Assembly (NCBI GenBank): GCA_958510875.1 | Contig: OY294070.1 | Location: forward strand, 1,798,001 to 1,862,000 | Source of the DNA: Endomychus coccineus | Lineage: Eukaryota > Arthropoda > Insecta > Coleoptera > Endomychidae | Reading direction: 5' to 3' | DNA length: 64,000 nucleotides | Part shown: positions 45,877-59,600 of the stretch, in pieces | How the letters are laid out: every line of letters starts with the position of its first letter | Position numbering within the stretch: the stretch's first letter is position 1 | Notes under the pieces: model-generated | Databases searched by the model: none | Seen by the model: only the letters and a program-made list of their open reading frames with translations | Told to the model about the DNA's origin: nothing | Made by a program: the position numbers and the translations under genes

Positions 45877-46283
45877 GACAGTATGGAAAAGGTCCGTGCG
45901 AGAAAGTATACGATTGGGATAGGGATGGAAGGGCAGCCAGGCCCCGTTCTTTCATCTATAATAGTTCACACGAAGGATTTCATATTCTAAATATTACCAT
46001 TTTGGAACTGAGCTGGAAAGGTATTCTAGAATTAAACGTTTGAAAACAAACAAGCGATTTTCAACTTAATGTTTTACCTTTTATTAGACAAATATCGCTC
46101 TTCGTAAGGTTTTATGCAATATATATTTTAGTGAAGCTATGTAATACGAAATTCCCAATTCTGATATTATAAATTTAACATAATCCCCGAGTTTATTTTC
46201 ATTCCCGCAATACGAGCGCCAAATAGTACACGATCGCCAAGTCCCAACAAATATCCTCTAAATGAACTTTAATCGTCCGAGTT

Positions 46284-46462
46284 ACATCATTTTGTTTGAC
46301 TAGTGTACCCCAGGTAGTTCAAATATTACCGACTTTTGTTTGACTAGTGTATGTTCCTTTAAATACACTACCCTACAAATGTATTGGACTTTTTTTTTTA
46401 AATATGCCCAATAATTAGACTCCTTATTGCAACAAGGAATCAATTAATATTATTTGGAGAAA
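46284..46462. repeat. Direct repeat, left copy
   Basis: 'acatcattttgtttgactag' through 'caacaaggaatcaattaat' recurs with a few substitutions at 47112-47285. Each copy contains the phrase 'ttttgtttgactagtgta' twice. The pair could be a local duplication separated by an insertion, or short terminal repeats; no primer-binding site was seen next to it. Confidence 0.75.
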
Positions 46463-46525
46463 ATTAAGGGAAACTATTAAAATTGTAAAAAAATGGTAAT
46501 AAAAAATAATAAGTAATTTCAACGT

Positions 46526-46880
46526 ATACAGGGTGTAAATAAATAACTGCGAAAAAATTCAGGGGGTGATTCCTTGTTGAAAAATATGTTGAGTCTTTCA
46601 TATAAAAAAAATCATTTGACCCCCTAATGTTAAGATACAGCGCTTTAAATGGGGCGCCAAAAAAGTAGTTTTTTATTTTTATCTTCTGAATCCAAAAAGT
46701 TGCAAAAATAAAATTAAGCACACATTATTTGCTATTAAGAAGGCATTCAATAACTGAGTTACTGGTTTTCCACTATGTTTGTAAGGGGTAGAAATAACCG
46801 CCCCTAAAACTTGTTTTTCACTAAACTTTTTCTCTTATGTATTTATTAAAATACTGAGATATATTTGATTGTGATACTTG
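46526..46880. mobile_element. Repeat starting TACAGGGTGT between the direct repeats
   Basis: 'tacagggtgtaaataaataa', then 'gggggtgattccttgttg' and 'acagcgctttaaatgggg', has the look of a common insect interspersed repeat starting ACAGGGTG. No coding capacity and no right boundary could be set. Family unknown. Confidence 0.35.
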
Positions 46881-47111
46881 TTACCTATGAGAAATTGATA
46901 TAATTGTCTTACTTCACAATTTCATTCAATTACATAAACTTTAGGAGGTGGAAACGTTATGCGGAATCAACCAATAGGATCTTAATAATAAATATTAGTT
47001 GCCACACTAACATCTTAAGATCATCTATTTTGAAACTACTATAATTATGCTAAGGGTTGTTGACTGGGTTTTTCTATTATGGTAGGTAAAGAAATGTACA
47101 CATGTCTTCTA

Positions 47112-47285
47112 CATCATTTTGTTTGACTAGTGTAACCCAAATAGTTCAAATATTACCGACTTTTGTTTGACTAGTGTATGTTCCTTTAAATACACTACCC
47201 TACAAATGTATTGGCCTTTTTTTTTTAAATATACCCAAGAATTAGACTCCATTGTGCAACAAGGAATCAATTATTATTATTTGGA
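47112..47285. repeat. Direct repeat, right copy
   Basis: Right-hand partner of 46284-46462, at about 830 bp spacing and about 90 percent or more identical by eye. Confidence 0.75.
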
Positions 47286-48470
47286 CGAAAATATAAAACA
47301 AAGTGTTTGCCGTATTATTTGTTCTAAAAGATGTGGTAACATTATTTTTTTTTAGTAAATTGATACATTGATCTATAATCATGAGTCTTAACTGTACTAG
47401 GGTGAACTTATTTCATTGCTTCATTATAATCTTATTTCTTAAGTAAATCAATCACAATTTTTTCGTTATGGCCGTTATTAGTTTCTCTGCTTTATAAATG
47501 AAAATTCCTTATAATTTAATTCTTACATGGGGATAGTAACAAGTCTATGTATCATGCTTTGAAGAGCAGATGTTGTATGGGGTGGTTGGAATTGTTGTGG
47601 ATAATGATATCCGTATGTGAAGGCTTATGATATATTGAAAAGGAATGTTTTCTATTTAATTTAGTTTTGGTTAAGTCAAAAAAGTTTATAGTAATTTCTA
47701 ATCAACTGATTTTCGTTGGGAAAAAACCCTAGAATTGGTATAAAAAGAAACTAAAATAAAATATCCTATTTAATAATAATATTTATTGCAATTTTCAAAA
47801 AATCGTAATGTTATAATTATCGAATAATTACTGCCTTTAAAAATATTCAATATACACTAAAGCTAACAAGTAAATAACGAATGATACTAATATTTAAATC
47901 CTAAGTGCTGATTTGTTCGAAATAATAACAGTTCCAATAATGATAGAAAACTTATAAAAATAGAAATATACAATTACAGCAATCAACAAATATAGTATCA
48001 GTCTTTTTACAATCTTGAAAGTTATAATAGCAAGCAAAATAAACATTATGAAGAAATAATTTATTTACATAAATATAAATTACAGCTGCTTGTTAAGATT
48101 AATAATAATTACAATAAATAATTGTACTTAAAAGTGAAAAAATATAACATGATATTCATAGACCCTTTACATTTTTATCAACAAAGTATTGGCACAATTA
48201 TAATAGACTCTTTTCACAATTATCCCAAAATACAGTCGTCACTACAAAATATAAAATTAGGCACTAACCGTTCTCACCAGTTGTTTGTTCGTATATTTAA
48301 TAATCTCAATAATTCAAGTTTGTATGCGAAATTTGTAATATTCACGTTTTTAGACCAATTAAATAGATTAGTGAGAAAATTTATTATAATTCCGAAATAA
48401 AAAATTAATTACACCTTTTTCAGAATCTATTAAATACCGTTTTCGCACTGATTCTTTTTGTAATCTGTTG

Positions 48471-49040
48471 GCCCCACGTTGGGTGCCATTTTGTTGAGCG
48501 ATTCGTGGGATTTGATATTTTCTATTTTTTTCTATTTGATTATTATTGATAACTATTTGAAGAGTAGATTTGTGTCATATAATTAATTAATAATCTTCCA
48601 AATTTATCTCAAATTCTAGTGAATTCTGATCTAGTGAGAAATTTTCGAACGAAAAGAAATTTTTATTTTATCGAGTGTAAATAATAAATTATTTTTTAAT
48701 CAACATGAAAGCCCGCCAAATATTATCAATATTACTGTAGACATTATAGAAATTAATAATGAATAAAAGAGAAAATGTTTTTGAATCACACACGATCTAA
48801 TATAAATCAATAAAATGAAACCCCTTATTTTTCTCAAAAATCACATTACATTCAATGTCTTCTCATGACAACTTAAAGTTCCAGAAATTAAAAGAAACCC
48901 TAAAATAATATTCAATTTTTTTTAAATTGTCGTTTTCTAACATGGTAATTTATTGAAAATTCGAAATAATTTCCAACAATTTAATCAATATATTCTTTCA
49001 TTTTATTCCATATTGAATTCTGTAAAATTATATATACTCC
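48471..49040 (-). repeat. tRNA-Lys PBS-bounded repeat, copy A
   Basis: It begins at 48471-48488 with the 18-mer whose minus strand is TGGCACCCAACGTGGGGC, one base different from the primer-binding site complementary to the tRNA-Lys 3' end. The homology to copy B extends about 570 bp to the right of this point and stops at it on the left. It lies downstream of the ZC3H4-like stop codon. Confidence 0.65.
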
Positions 49041-49494
49041 CCTTTCAAAAATTATTAAATCCATTTATTTCTTCAAACGAATGCTTCTAAAATTTCCGTT
49101 GAAAAAAATTTCCTACATTTTGTTGTGAATATAAGTAATTATTAATATTCAAAAATTACTCTTAAATTCTTAGTACGTTCCGATCTTGTAAGAAAATTGC
49201 ATTAAACGAAAGCCAACTGTTCCTTTATTTTATCGAATTTTAAAATAACTTTATCACAATTAAAATCAATTTCCAGAATCTATTAAATCGGTTTTATATC
49301 ATTATTTTGTACTAAATTAGTAAGTGTTTTTGAAAAGCATTCTGCTCATTATATTTATTGTTACTTTAAATAATTTTAGGGCTTTATGAATATTTTATCT
49401 GATATAAATTAATAGTTTTGAAAAATATGACGTTCATACCTTGAGTAAAAAAGTTATCTATTTTAATATTTTTCCAACAATCGTAAGGCAACTG

Positions 49495-50120
49495 AAATTT
49501 CATTTTCATAAAGCTAAAGTCATAATACCCACTTTTTTTTAAATAAGCATCTTCAAAAAAATTAATAAATTTAATAATGGAAATTGAGAAAAAGTTTGAT
49601 AAATTTAAAAAAAATTCACGACAACTAAAATTCCCGGAATTCTAAATTTAATAAAGCTAAAAATTCATAATACTCACTTTTTTTTAAATAAGCATCGTCG
49701 AAGAAATTCATACATTTAATAGAAATTTTGAAAAGTTTTGATAAATTTAAAAAAAATTCACTACAATTAATTCCAAATTTAATAAAGCTAAAAAGTAATA
49801 AAACCGACTTTTAAAAAAAATAAGCATCGTCAAAGAAATTCATAAATTTAATGGAAATTTAGAAAAGTTTTGATAAATTTAAAAAAATCTAACGACAATT
49901 AATTCCAAATTTAATAAAGCTAAAAGTAATAATACCAACTTTTTTTTAAATAAGCATCGTCAAAGAAATTCATAAATTTAATCGAAATTTAGAAAGAGGT
50001 TTGATAAATTTAAAAAAAAAATCTCACGACAAAATTCCCGGAATTCAAAATTTAATAAAGCTAAAAAGTAATAATACCCACTTATTTCTTTTTCAAATCA
50101 GCATCTTTGAAGATATAATA
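49495..50120. repeat. AT-rich tandem repeat, unit about 130-140 bp, 4-5 copies
   Basis: The units repeat 'aaataagcatcgtcaaagaa', 'attcataaatttaat.gaaa' and 'tttaataaagctaaa'. They lie 3' of the ZC3H4-like gene with no coding content. Confidence 0.75.
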
Positions 50121-50603
50121 AGTTTTGAAGTAATTGGTACTGATTTCTTGCACTTTGTTCCATATTGAATTATAAAAACAAAGCTTTACATCACAATTAA
50201 TTGTTCATATTATATGCAATAATATAAATAATTATAATACCAATATTTATATATTTCTTCTTGTAATTAAAAAAAGATTTTAGTGATATAATATTTTTGA
50301 GTTTATTAGATATTATTTGCCATAACCTCTGTAACTGATTATTTAAAAATATATATACATAATCAAAGAGCAACAATTATTTAATATAAACAAAAAGCCA
50401 TAAAATCAATAGTTGCCGCACAAAAAACACTCGAAATGTATTTAATTGGTCTTTAAATATTCAATTTCGTCTATTCCCAATTAATAATCGAGTATTACCG
50501 GAACTGTATTCGTGGGGATTTCAGTGAAATTAGCCTTATTTCAGATTTATAAAACACATTATTTGAACGTCCGTCTCACCGACACCGCCGCCCCCGCTTC
50601 CAA

Positions 50604-53600
50604 CTACGGGGGCGTTTGACTCCTATTTGATCTATTATTGTTCCTATTCCTAAAATTCCTATTACCGCCGTTATTCCTATTGAAATTACTACGACCTCGT
50701 CTCCTATCACGATTATTGTAATTCCTTTCGCCGCCACGGTTATTGTTTTGTCGGCCGGGCGGCGGCCCAAAATTACCGCCGCCTCCGCCGCCGTTCTCAC
50801 CTCCGTAGAAATCGTCGTTGCTGAAATTGTTGAAACCACCGGGTGGGCCCGAATTGAACCCACTACCGGAGCCGTATCCGCCGCCGCCTCCGCCGTAATT
50901 GGAACCTACCTGATCGCCTCCGCCGCCGCCACCTCGAAAAGGTCCGTTGCCTAGGATGCCGTTGGTGCGCGGGTCGAAGTTGATTGGAAAATCGGGAGGT
51001 AGGTTGGGGATACCGGGGGCGGCGCCTAGAAGTCCCGGTTGCACCATGCTCTGCGCCATCTGATTGATGAGGTTCTGATTGGGGTTGAGGATGGCGGTCG
51101 GTGGCGGTTGTCCTAGGAGCGAGTTACCGCCCGACGCCGCTGCGGCGGCGGCGTTACCGATCAACATGTTGGGATTGAGTTTGTTGATGTTGGCGAGAAT
51201 ATTGAGAGCGACGCCTACCACATTCGGGTTGTTTTGTTGTTGTTGCTGCTGTTGTTGAACGACGTTGGAAGCGCCGCCGCCGCCCCCAGGCACCAGGTTC
51301 AAGTTGGCCAGCAGGCTGTTGAGGATCGGATCGTGCGAGCCCGTTTGATCGGTGCGCGACGCCAGTTCCTGGTTCAACATCAGCTTCTGGTTGCTGGTGA
51401 GACTGTGATAGAACGGCGAACTCTGCAACGTCGTCAACTGTTGGTTGTAGTTCATGGTGGTGGACGCCGGTTCGTCGTTCGCGGGCTTTTTTAGGCGCGG
51501 ATCGATGCGCGTCGTACTGGTCGCCGCCTTCGGACTGGCCTTCGGGCTGGCCGGACTGTCCTTCTCGTCGACGCTCAGACGAAAGATTTTGCGGAGCCGC
51601 GGGTCTCCTGTCGTTTCGGCATCGTTGATGTTCAACTTCAGGCCGGTGTAGTCGGGTCGAGGCACGTCCACGATGAAGACTTTCCAGAACATTGGCAGGT
51701 GCGATTTGATGCTGGCGTCAATCTCGGTGGCGGGCGTGTAGTTTTGGAAGGTGGCCTTGAACGGTAGCTGGAGCGTACGCAGGTCTACATCCGGTCGGAG
51801 ACCTGGAAAAAATAAGCGAAAATAACGTTTAATCGAGGCGGGGTATTGTCGAACTACCCCACGTTGGGTGCCACTTTCTTGAGTGATTCGTAGGATTTTC
51901 TTACTTCGCAAGAATCTATATTTTAAAACAATGATGAAATTGGATCTTTTTTATTATTTTATTATTATTTATAACTGTTTGAAGGGTAGATTTCTGTTAA
52001 TATAATTAATTATTAATCTTCCAAATTTATCTTAAATTCCTAGTGAATTCTGTTCTTGTGAGAAATTTTTCAATTGAAAACGAACTTTTATTTTATCGCG
52101 TGTAAGTAATAAATTATTTTTTAATCAACATGAAAGCACGCCAAATATTATCAATATTACTGAATTATAGAAATTCTGAATAAAAGAGAAAATGTTTTTG
52201 AATCACACACAATCTAATACAAACCAATAAAATGAATGAAACACTTTATTTTTCTCAAAAAGCACATTATATTCAATGTCTTATCTCATGACAACTTAAA
52301 ATTCCAGAAATTAAAAGAAACCCTAAAATTATATTCACATTTTTTTAAATTTTTATTTAGTCTTGGAACATAGTCTATCCATAAATTTTTTGAAAATTGC
52401 AGCAACTTCAAAATAATTTCTAACAATTTAATCAATATATTCTTTCATTTTATTCCATATTGAATTCTGTAAAATTAGAAAATAATATTCTGAACATTTG
52501 TAGCTTCTATTTGATTTGTTATTTATATTCAAATATTTTCTACAAATAATTGATCTAAAAATATTGGATAATTGTAATACCAATATTTTAAGCATCATAA
52601 ATCACTTTAGCTCTGATATAATTTAATAACATCTTATCGAATGGACCTGGTGAATAAAATTTACAATTATGTATTTCCTATAAAAATAAATGAAAAAGTA
52701 AAGAGCTTCTTCCACTAATAGCATGGATAAATACAAATAATTAGTGTTGATTCCCTTGAAATAATCAGTGAACAACAAATTTTGTATATTTAATGTATGA
52801 GGTCTGTTCGAAAAGTGAAAAGCCCGGCTGGTTCCTTCAAATTTCAAGGTGAGTTTTATCCCGGATTTGTTGGGAAAATATCGTAAAATTATTATAAAAA
52901 ATTGGTTGTTTGTTTCTAGAGAATAAGAAAATTTTCATAAAACATCATCCAAATCAAACGAAATTTACGAAAAATAACGACGTGAAATGTAAAATGTTAC
53001 CTTTAAAATCTTCGGAATTCATTCTCAGATCTAGATCGTCGACATCGATGCTGCCCTGTTCGTAAATACTGATCTTCTCGCTGACCACGCTAACGTCGCT
53101 GTTCCTTCTCGATTTTCTTGGGTCGTGCGACAGTCTCGGATCCGTCGAATGTGGCGGCGTCGACGCCGCTTTCGTCGTCGCGACCGCCGCCGATTTCCTC
53201 GGATCTTTGACCGGCGCGGGTACTTTAATGACGGGCGGGGTTGCGGCGGCGGCGGCTGTGGTAATGGCCGCCGTCGATTTGGTGATTGTACTCAACAATT
53301 TGGTCACTTCGTCGGATATTTCGATTTTGGACAAATCGCCCAGTTTTTCCACTACCTCGGAGGCGGTGCTCAACGTATTCGATACGGCGCTGGAAATGAG
53401 TATTTATTTTACAACCAATTAAAATGTATTCATAACAATGGCAGTTTAGACCCCTCCCCCTCTAGAACTAGATGCAATAGATTTTTGGCCCCACGTTGGG
53501 TGCCATTTTGTTGCGTGATTCGTGGGATTCGATGTTTTACTTCGCGAAAGGGAATCTATATTTTAGAAGAATGGTGAAATTGAATATTTTTAATCATTCT

Positions 53601-56600
53601 ATTATTATTTATATCTGTTTAAAGAGGAGATTTATGTTTCAATCACAACAAACGAACGGTAAGTAAATCGCACTCACCCAGCTTCGGTCGCAACATGATG
53701 ACTGTCCTCCTCTTTCTCCTTGAAGTCCTCGTTATCCACTTTGATCATCAACCTGTTATCGTCGTCGTCGTCATCGTCCGAATACCAATTGATTTCGGGA
53801 CCTTCCGTGTCGGACGACGGTCGCTCCTGTTCTTGTTGCACTTCTTTCTGATGCGACTGTATACGCATGTACAGGTCGCGTTGCGTCTTCGGCAAAGTCG
53901 ACGGCACGTTATAGTCGAACTTCAATTGTCTGCTGTCGCTGTCAGTCGCCTTGACCGCATCGTCACCTTCCGGTTTGACGACGGCGGCGCCGTCTTCGAT
54001 GGCGAACGGCGCCGACAGGAGGTTTTGCACGGGCAGGACTATCGGCAACTGTCTTATGTCGGTGTCTTTGCTGGCCAAGATGCGGGGATCCGTGACGATG
54101 GGCAGGTCGACATTGGTTTGACGGATGTCGATGTCGGCGACGAACGACAACGGATTCGTGTTCCGGATGTCGGTGTCGTTGTTTTTGACGTTCGAACTTC
54201 TACTAGAGCTGAACGGTTCGAGGTCTGCCACGTTGGAAGACATGCTCAGAGGTAAACTGGGCTGAAGGGGCTGGGCTATACTTGTTATTGGATGAGGTGG
54301 AAGAGTCCTCATATCTATATCTCCATTGCTATTGCAAAAAAAAGTATGTTAACAAGAAAATAAAAAATTATGAAAAGAAAAACTTTCGTTTATTGGGTCA
54401 GCTGAGAATTTCGTCTAAATATCTATCAGAAATACAACCAGCACATAACCTCTAGATACACAAGGCTTGAGTTCTCGATCGTGTTGACAGACGTCCTGAG
54501 TCGCACCCCATTTGCTTTTTTTAATGTAAACAACCGGTCTTCTAATGGTTTGAAAATTTCATAACAATATGCAATTCAAATTAAGCTCATTGAAACAATA
54601 CGAAATATAATACTTTACGAGTATAATTTAAAAATGACTCAATATGAATCTCATCGAATTAAAGTATCACGTTATTTCAATTTTCAATTGCATGTAAAGG
54701 TGAGCTAAAATCATATTATTTGCAGAATATCTATAAGTTAAATTGTAATATTTATCACCTTTCACGCTTAACCATGCGCCCTTGAGACTAAACGGTATTG
54801 CCATAAGCTCCGTCTTTTTTAGTCAGCGTCCAGGCCTTGTGTATATAGAGGGACGGCACGTTCCAAAATACTTGAATGTGACCTAACACGATTTTAAACC
54901 GTAATATTAAGAGGTTAAAACACCCATTTTTTTGGTACTCACCTATTGATTCGCATATCCTGATCTTGATTATAATTGAAATTGACGAAATTCAAATTCC
55001 CTTGAGAGTCTTTCTTCTCGAAGGGATCGGGATCCTGCCATCTCGAAGGTCTACTACGCGACGGCTTCTCCCCTTTGTTCTTAGGATCTAGGAAATGTAA
55101 CGGGTTTCTTAAAGTTATCCGAATGCAACTTAGCACATAGCAAAATGTTTAGTTAAAGAATTTGGTAACGTCCAAGCCGCAACAAGTTTGTCTGTGAAAA
55201 ATTCTTTGAAATTTATTGCAAAATTGAAAGATTTCAAACTTGAACCTGGTGATACTCGATGTTGTTTCACTATTTACAAACACCCTTGTGTCGATAAACA
55301 TTCTGAAGAAATGGCTTACAAATATTGCGGATGATCAATGGACAATCAGTCGAGAAAATAAAGCAAAAAAGGTCGATAAAAAAATCGGCTGAACCGATTT
55401 TGACGGTTTTTTTGTATGACGTACATTTTTGCATCTCTTCGAATGCACTCAGAAGCTGAAAGTGACCTCGAAATACCTCGGTAGACGATTTTGGTTGCGT
55501 TTCTGAGCATATTAAATAATAGTCCCCGGAGAAGACCCAGGTAATCAGGGTATGTCCACCACCAGGTGACTATTGAGGGTCATGGTCATGACCGGAAACC
55601 TCAAGAGAACTTTCCTAACAAGTTTCACTCTATTGCAGAATATATGTTGATGGTTCCCCTGGAGACGATTCGGACACCGGAATCGTGATCAGCGACCCCA
55701 AAAACCCCCGAGTAAGAAATTCTGGGCTATTTCGGTTATATCTTGAATTTCATTTGTTTCAGCAATTGTGGAATAACTACCCCAAAAACTTGTAAACAAT
55801 GAAATAACGAGAAAAATCTTCGCTTATACATTTCCTAAAATAAATGAATCGCAACCGAAAACGTCAACATTTCCTTTTACCAAATAATAATCAGTTCAGG
55901 TACTAACCGTTAGGGGCGTCCATCAATTCCGGCGGCACCGGCACGTTGATGTCGAAAAGCGAAGGGATGACGGCGCATGGATCCTCCTTTTGGACTTCGC
56001 CGTATTTCTCGATCAACGTTTTCTGCGTCGCGTTGATCATGTTCAAGGCTTCTTCGCGACTCATCCTCGGAAAACCGCCCAATATGTCGCGCGGCGCCGT
56101 TTCGATATGTTTGAATAGGATCTGTTTGAGACCTAGTGGGTGAAAGGAGGAACGAGCGGAGTTAAATCGGGCGCGATCGACGATCTCGCGTGTTACTTAC
56201 CGTCGCTCAGAGGCTTGCCGTGGGCGAATTTGCAGTCGTCGCCCTGTTGACATTGCAGGCCGGTGTGGTAGAATTTGCACGGGAAATCCGAATGCATGTA
56301 CGAGCATTTGTCGCCTTTGGCGCAACAATCCATCAGATAGAATTTGCACAATTCCAATTTCATCGGAGGTATCGCTTCGTGAGAGTAAGGACAATCGTTC
56401 TGTAACGAATTTTTGGATGGTTAATCGCATTATAGGATTTTCTAGTAGGTTTTAGGACACAAACAAATGTATAGTATTAAAATCAGACCCTACAACAAAA
56501 TTCCAAGCGAACATTAAACACTCTCTCGAAATTTCTCAGAATATGAATCCTCAGCAACCTTCTCTATATGGTTTATTACAAAATCACAAACACAATACTC

Positions 56601-59600
56601 CTATAAAACCCATTTGTTCATATATCAATGCCCCTTGTAAAAAAATAGCGAGGAAACTAGCCAACACGACATCAAAATATACAACTTTACCTTTAAATAC
56701 AGTTAATAAAAAAATAAAAATATAGAACTAAAGACGAAAACCTCTTTCCAAAGTCAATTTATTCGCAACTATAGCTTCATGGGTATCAAATGGAAGGGCT
56801 AAACGTATAGAGTGCCAATTTTATCATTGTCAGTGGAAAAAATCCAATATGGCAGATATAAATGAGAAAAACTTCCAACTATAGCTGCACGGGTATCAAA
56901 TGAAAGGACTCGACTCGAATTATGATCGACGTCACTAATCGTTTCGATGATGCTGGAAGAAAAGTTCGAGGTATTTACGATAATTTAGAATAAAAATGAA
57001 CCGTTTTCCTATTTTTTAACTTACCTTTTGACATTTCCCTTGCAAATAGAACACGCAAACGCCCTGAGAATCTTTCAAACAGTCGGTCCTTTTCTCTCTA
57101 CTTCTATCTCTCTTGTAGTTCCTATCCCTGCCCCTGTTTTTACCCTTGTTGTTCTTCTTGTTCTCCCTCCTTTTGTTCCTGGTGATTTTCTCCTCCGGTC
57201 GGTTCAGATCCTCCGAAGAGTAATCCGTTTCGATCGAAGCCTCGGAATGGGGCGTCGACTGTTCCAGTTGTTCTTTCTTCGGTTCGTCGGGTTTTTGATC
57301 GGGGCTACCGCCTCTTATGTTCATCATTTCCTGTTCGTCGATCTCGTCCGACTTGGGGGAGTCTATCTTTCTCTGTTTATTCTGGAAACGGAGAAGAAGT
57401 ATAATAGAGAAACGATCGTGGCATTAGGGGATGCGTTGGCTTACCTTTTGATGTTCTTTGTCTCTTTTTTTTCGCTTTTTGCCACGTTTGTCTTCTTCTT
57501 TGTCTTCGTCGCTCGTCAGCTTGTCTTTCTTTAATATACTGGCCAGCGTCTTTTCCAGATTGATTGCAAAATCGTCGGCTTGTAACAGATCTGGTCATGA
57601 AAAGATAAATTAATGAATGTCAAATGAATCTATTCGATGTTGCGTGCTTCTCTTGAAAAAGCAAAGAAAGGTACAACCACTCAAATATACGATAAAGTGA
57701 ATTATTATCCGATAACACTATACAGTGTGTTGCTTTGGTTTACAAATAAAAGTGATATCAACATAGTAGTCTTTAATTTTACTATACGGATCATATGCAT
57801 AACTAAATGCATAGAATGAATAAAAGGCCCCACTAAGTCTGTGAAGATGTTAAAATATAAATAAATAAAGTAATTACGTCTGAACGTCAAAAATAACTAG
57901 CATAATCACAATCTAAATCTATTTTTTTAGCATATCAACATTCTATTTATATCTCAAAGTCACTGATCTAAAAAAAATAGAATCCTGGTATAGCAACAAT
58001 CTATTTTTAGATCGATTGCGCAACAGGCTCTGGACTTCTTCAGACAACGTTGCCTAGTCAAGCTCTGTAAATCCTCAGGTCACTTCTTCATACAATTCTT
58101 TGAGACTGTTAGATGATGAAATTTAATTTTCGGGGATAGTACTATGGAACTTTCATCATAGAACACCCCTGCAAAATCTAGGCACATGAAGGACCAGCTG
58201 AAGAGGTTGATGGACACCTAAAGATGGACTGTATGTGGAACTATTCTAGCTAATCACGGGCTTCTTTTTTGTACTTCGATTGCACGATAGGAAAACCTAA
58301 AATGTTCGAAGAATATCGCGTGAGCCAGCGGTGGAAGGTTTGGAGGTTATAGACGTAAGACGTCTGGTAGAAAGAAGTTCGGCAAGTCTCAAGCTTGACA
58401 ATGAAGGGGTGACTAGTTTGAGTTTGTCTAGTCCACCTGTCTGGAACCTCTCTCTTGGTGGAACAACAGACGAGATTCCTGATGAACACCGACCATAGAA
58501 CTATCTATAGAAAAGGGAGAGATCGACCACCTTTCTACGATGTTCTAGAGGTCAATGAACTCGTAAGTGTGACTAAATCAGACTAACAGCTCTCTTCTGG
58601 TTATTATCTTGTACGTTGAACTGTTGATTGCAGTTCCGAAATTTTGAAGCTCATTTTCAAAATATACACTGAGAGCTATTGTATGTTGCACCTTTTTATA
58701 CAAAGAATTGAAGGCAAAGAAGTAACTTTGTGACACTAAATTAAGTTGATTAATTAGTTTTAAGTGTTAACTTTGTGATATTTCACTTTTACAGATAAAA
58801 ACAAGAAATTTTACTTCGTTGAACATACAATTGTATGTTTTGATAATGAACTATTAAGTTTGAAATTGCAATCTAGAAAGTTGATTAATTAAAGTAATAG
58901 TTAACAAAGTAAAATTTCTTGTTTTAATCTGTAATTATTTTTATTCGAGTTAACAATTCTCTGATCCGATCCTGGTAAATCATTCATATCATTGGGAAAC
59001 TTGGTGCCGAGAAAGCAATAAACGTAAAGTTGTTTGGGTTTTTCTATCTTTAGATTATAGAATTTGCTCAAAGTTTAGAATAGAATACTTTTCACCGAGA
59101 ATAATATTCATCAAAACAATACTAGAGCGTATATTGACAACTCAAATAACCGTTCAGTATATTGTAATTGCTTTACCTATGTCAATAATTGGATATCTGA
59201 TGAATATTATTGGTAAACTAATGTAATAACGGTCTTATTACTATTATTAGAACCGGTTTCTATTGGGAATAACCGCAGCTTATCTTAATATTCTCAGTAT
59301 TGTTTGGAAGACAACTTTTACTTATTTGTTGATATAAAGAAGCGCATACAATATTGCTATGAACTATTAATTCCTTTAATTTACATTAAAGCAGGATGTA
59401 TGCGATTCAGTAACTTATTCAAGGATAATTATGATGCTTAAATTCGAATATGAGTTTGCCGGTGCTATCAAAGCTGTAATACACGATTTGTGTCGTGTTA
59501 ATTTTGACGATTCGAAATGGGACAACGAAATGAATCAAGGACGCGTGGTTTACTTTCGTAATGTCGGTTTCGGCGAGTCTAAATTTGACGCTTCAATTTG

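Larger units (their letters stand above)
45877..48470. other. Cereblon 3' flank and intergenic DNA
   Basis: It begins with the cereblon 3' UTR. The rest is AT-rich DNA with the direct repeat pair at 46284/47112 and an element-like segment starting TACAGGGTGT at 46526. An AT-rich open frame at 48122-48400 shows no family features. Confidence 0.4.

Noticed and set aside
46284..47285. Complete LTR retrotransposon
   Set aside because: Repeats of only about 170 bp, an interior of about 650 bp without coding, no primer-binding site next to the left repeat.
48122..48400. Plus-strand 92-codon frame
   Set aside because: AT-rich Ile/Asn/Phe composition, no ATG in a good position, no recognisable family.
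48471..48488. A tRNA-Lys gene
   Set aside because: Only the 18-nt 3' portion matches; no anticodon arm, D-arm or 5' acceptor strand is present in any of the three copies.
50576..50863. Minus-strand 95-codon frame overlapping the last ZC3H4-like exon
   Set aside because: Alternative frame of the low-complexity Gly/Asn/Arg tail.
53125..54255. Long plus-strand frames opposite the ZC3H4-like exons
   Set aside because: Antisense shadows of GC-rich real exons; splice sites and family motifs support only the minus strand.
58250..58489. 79-codon minus-strand frame as a retrotransposon tail
   Set aside because: Weak resemblance only; no diagnostic motif.
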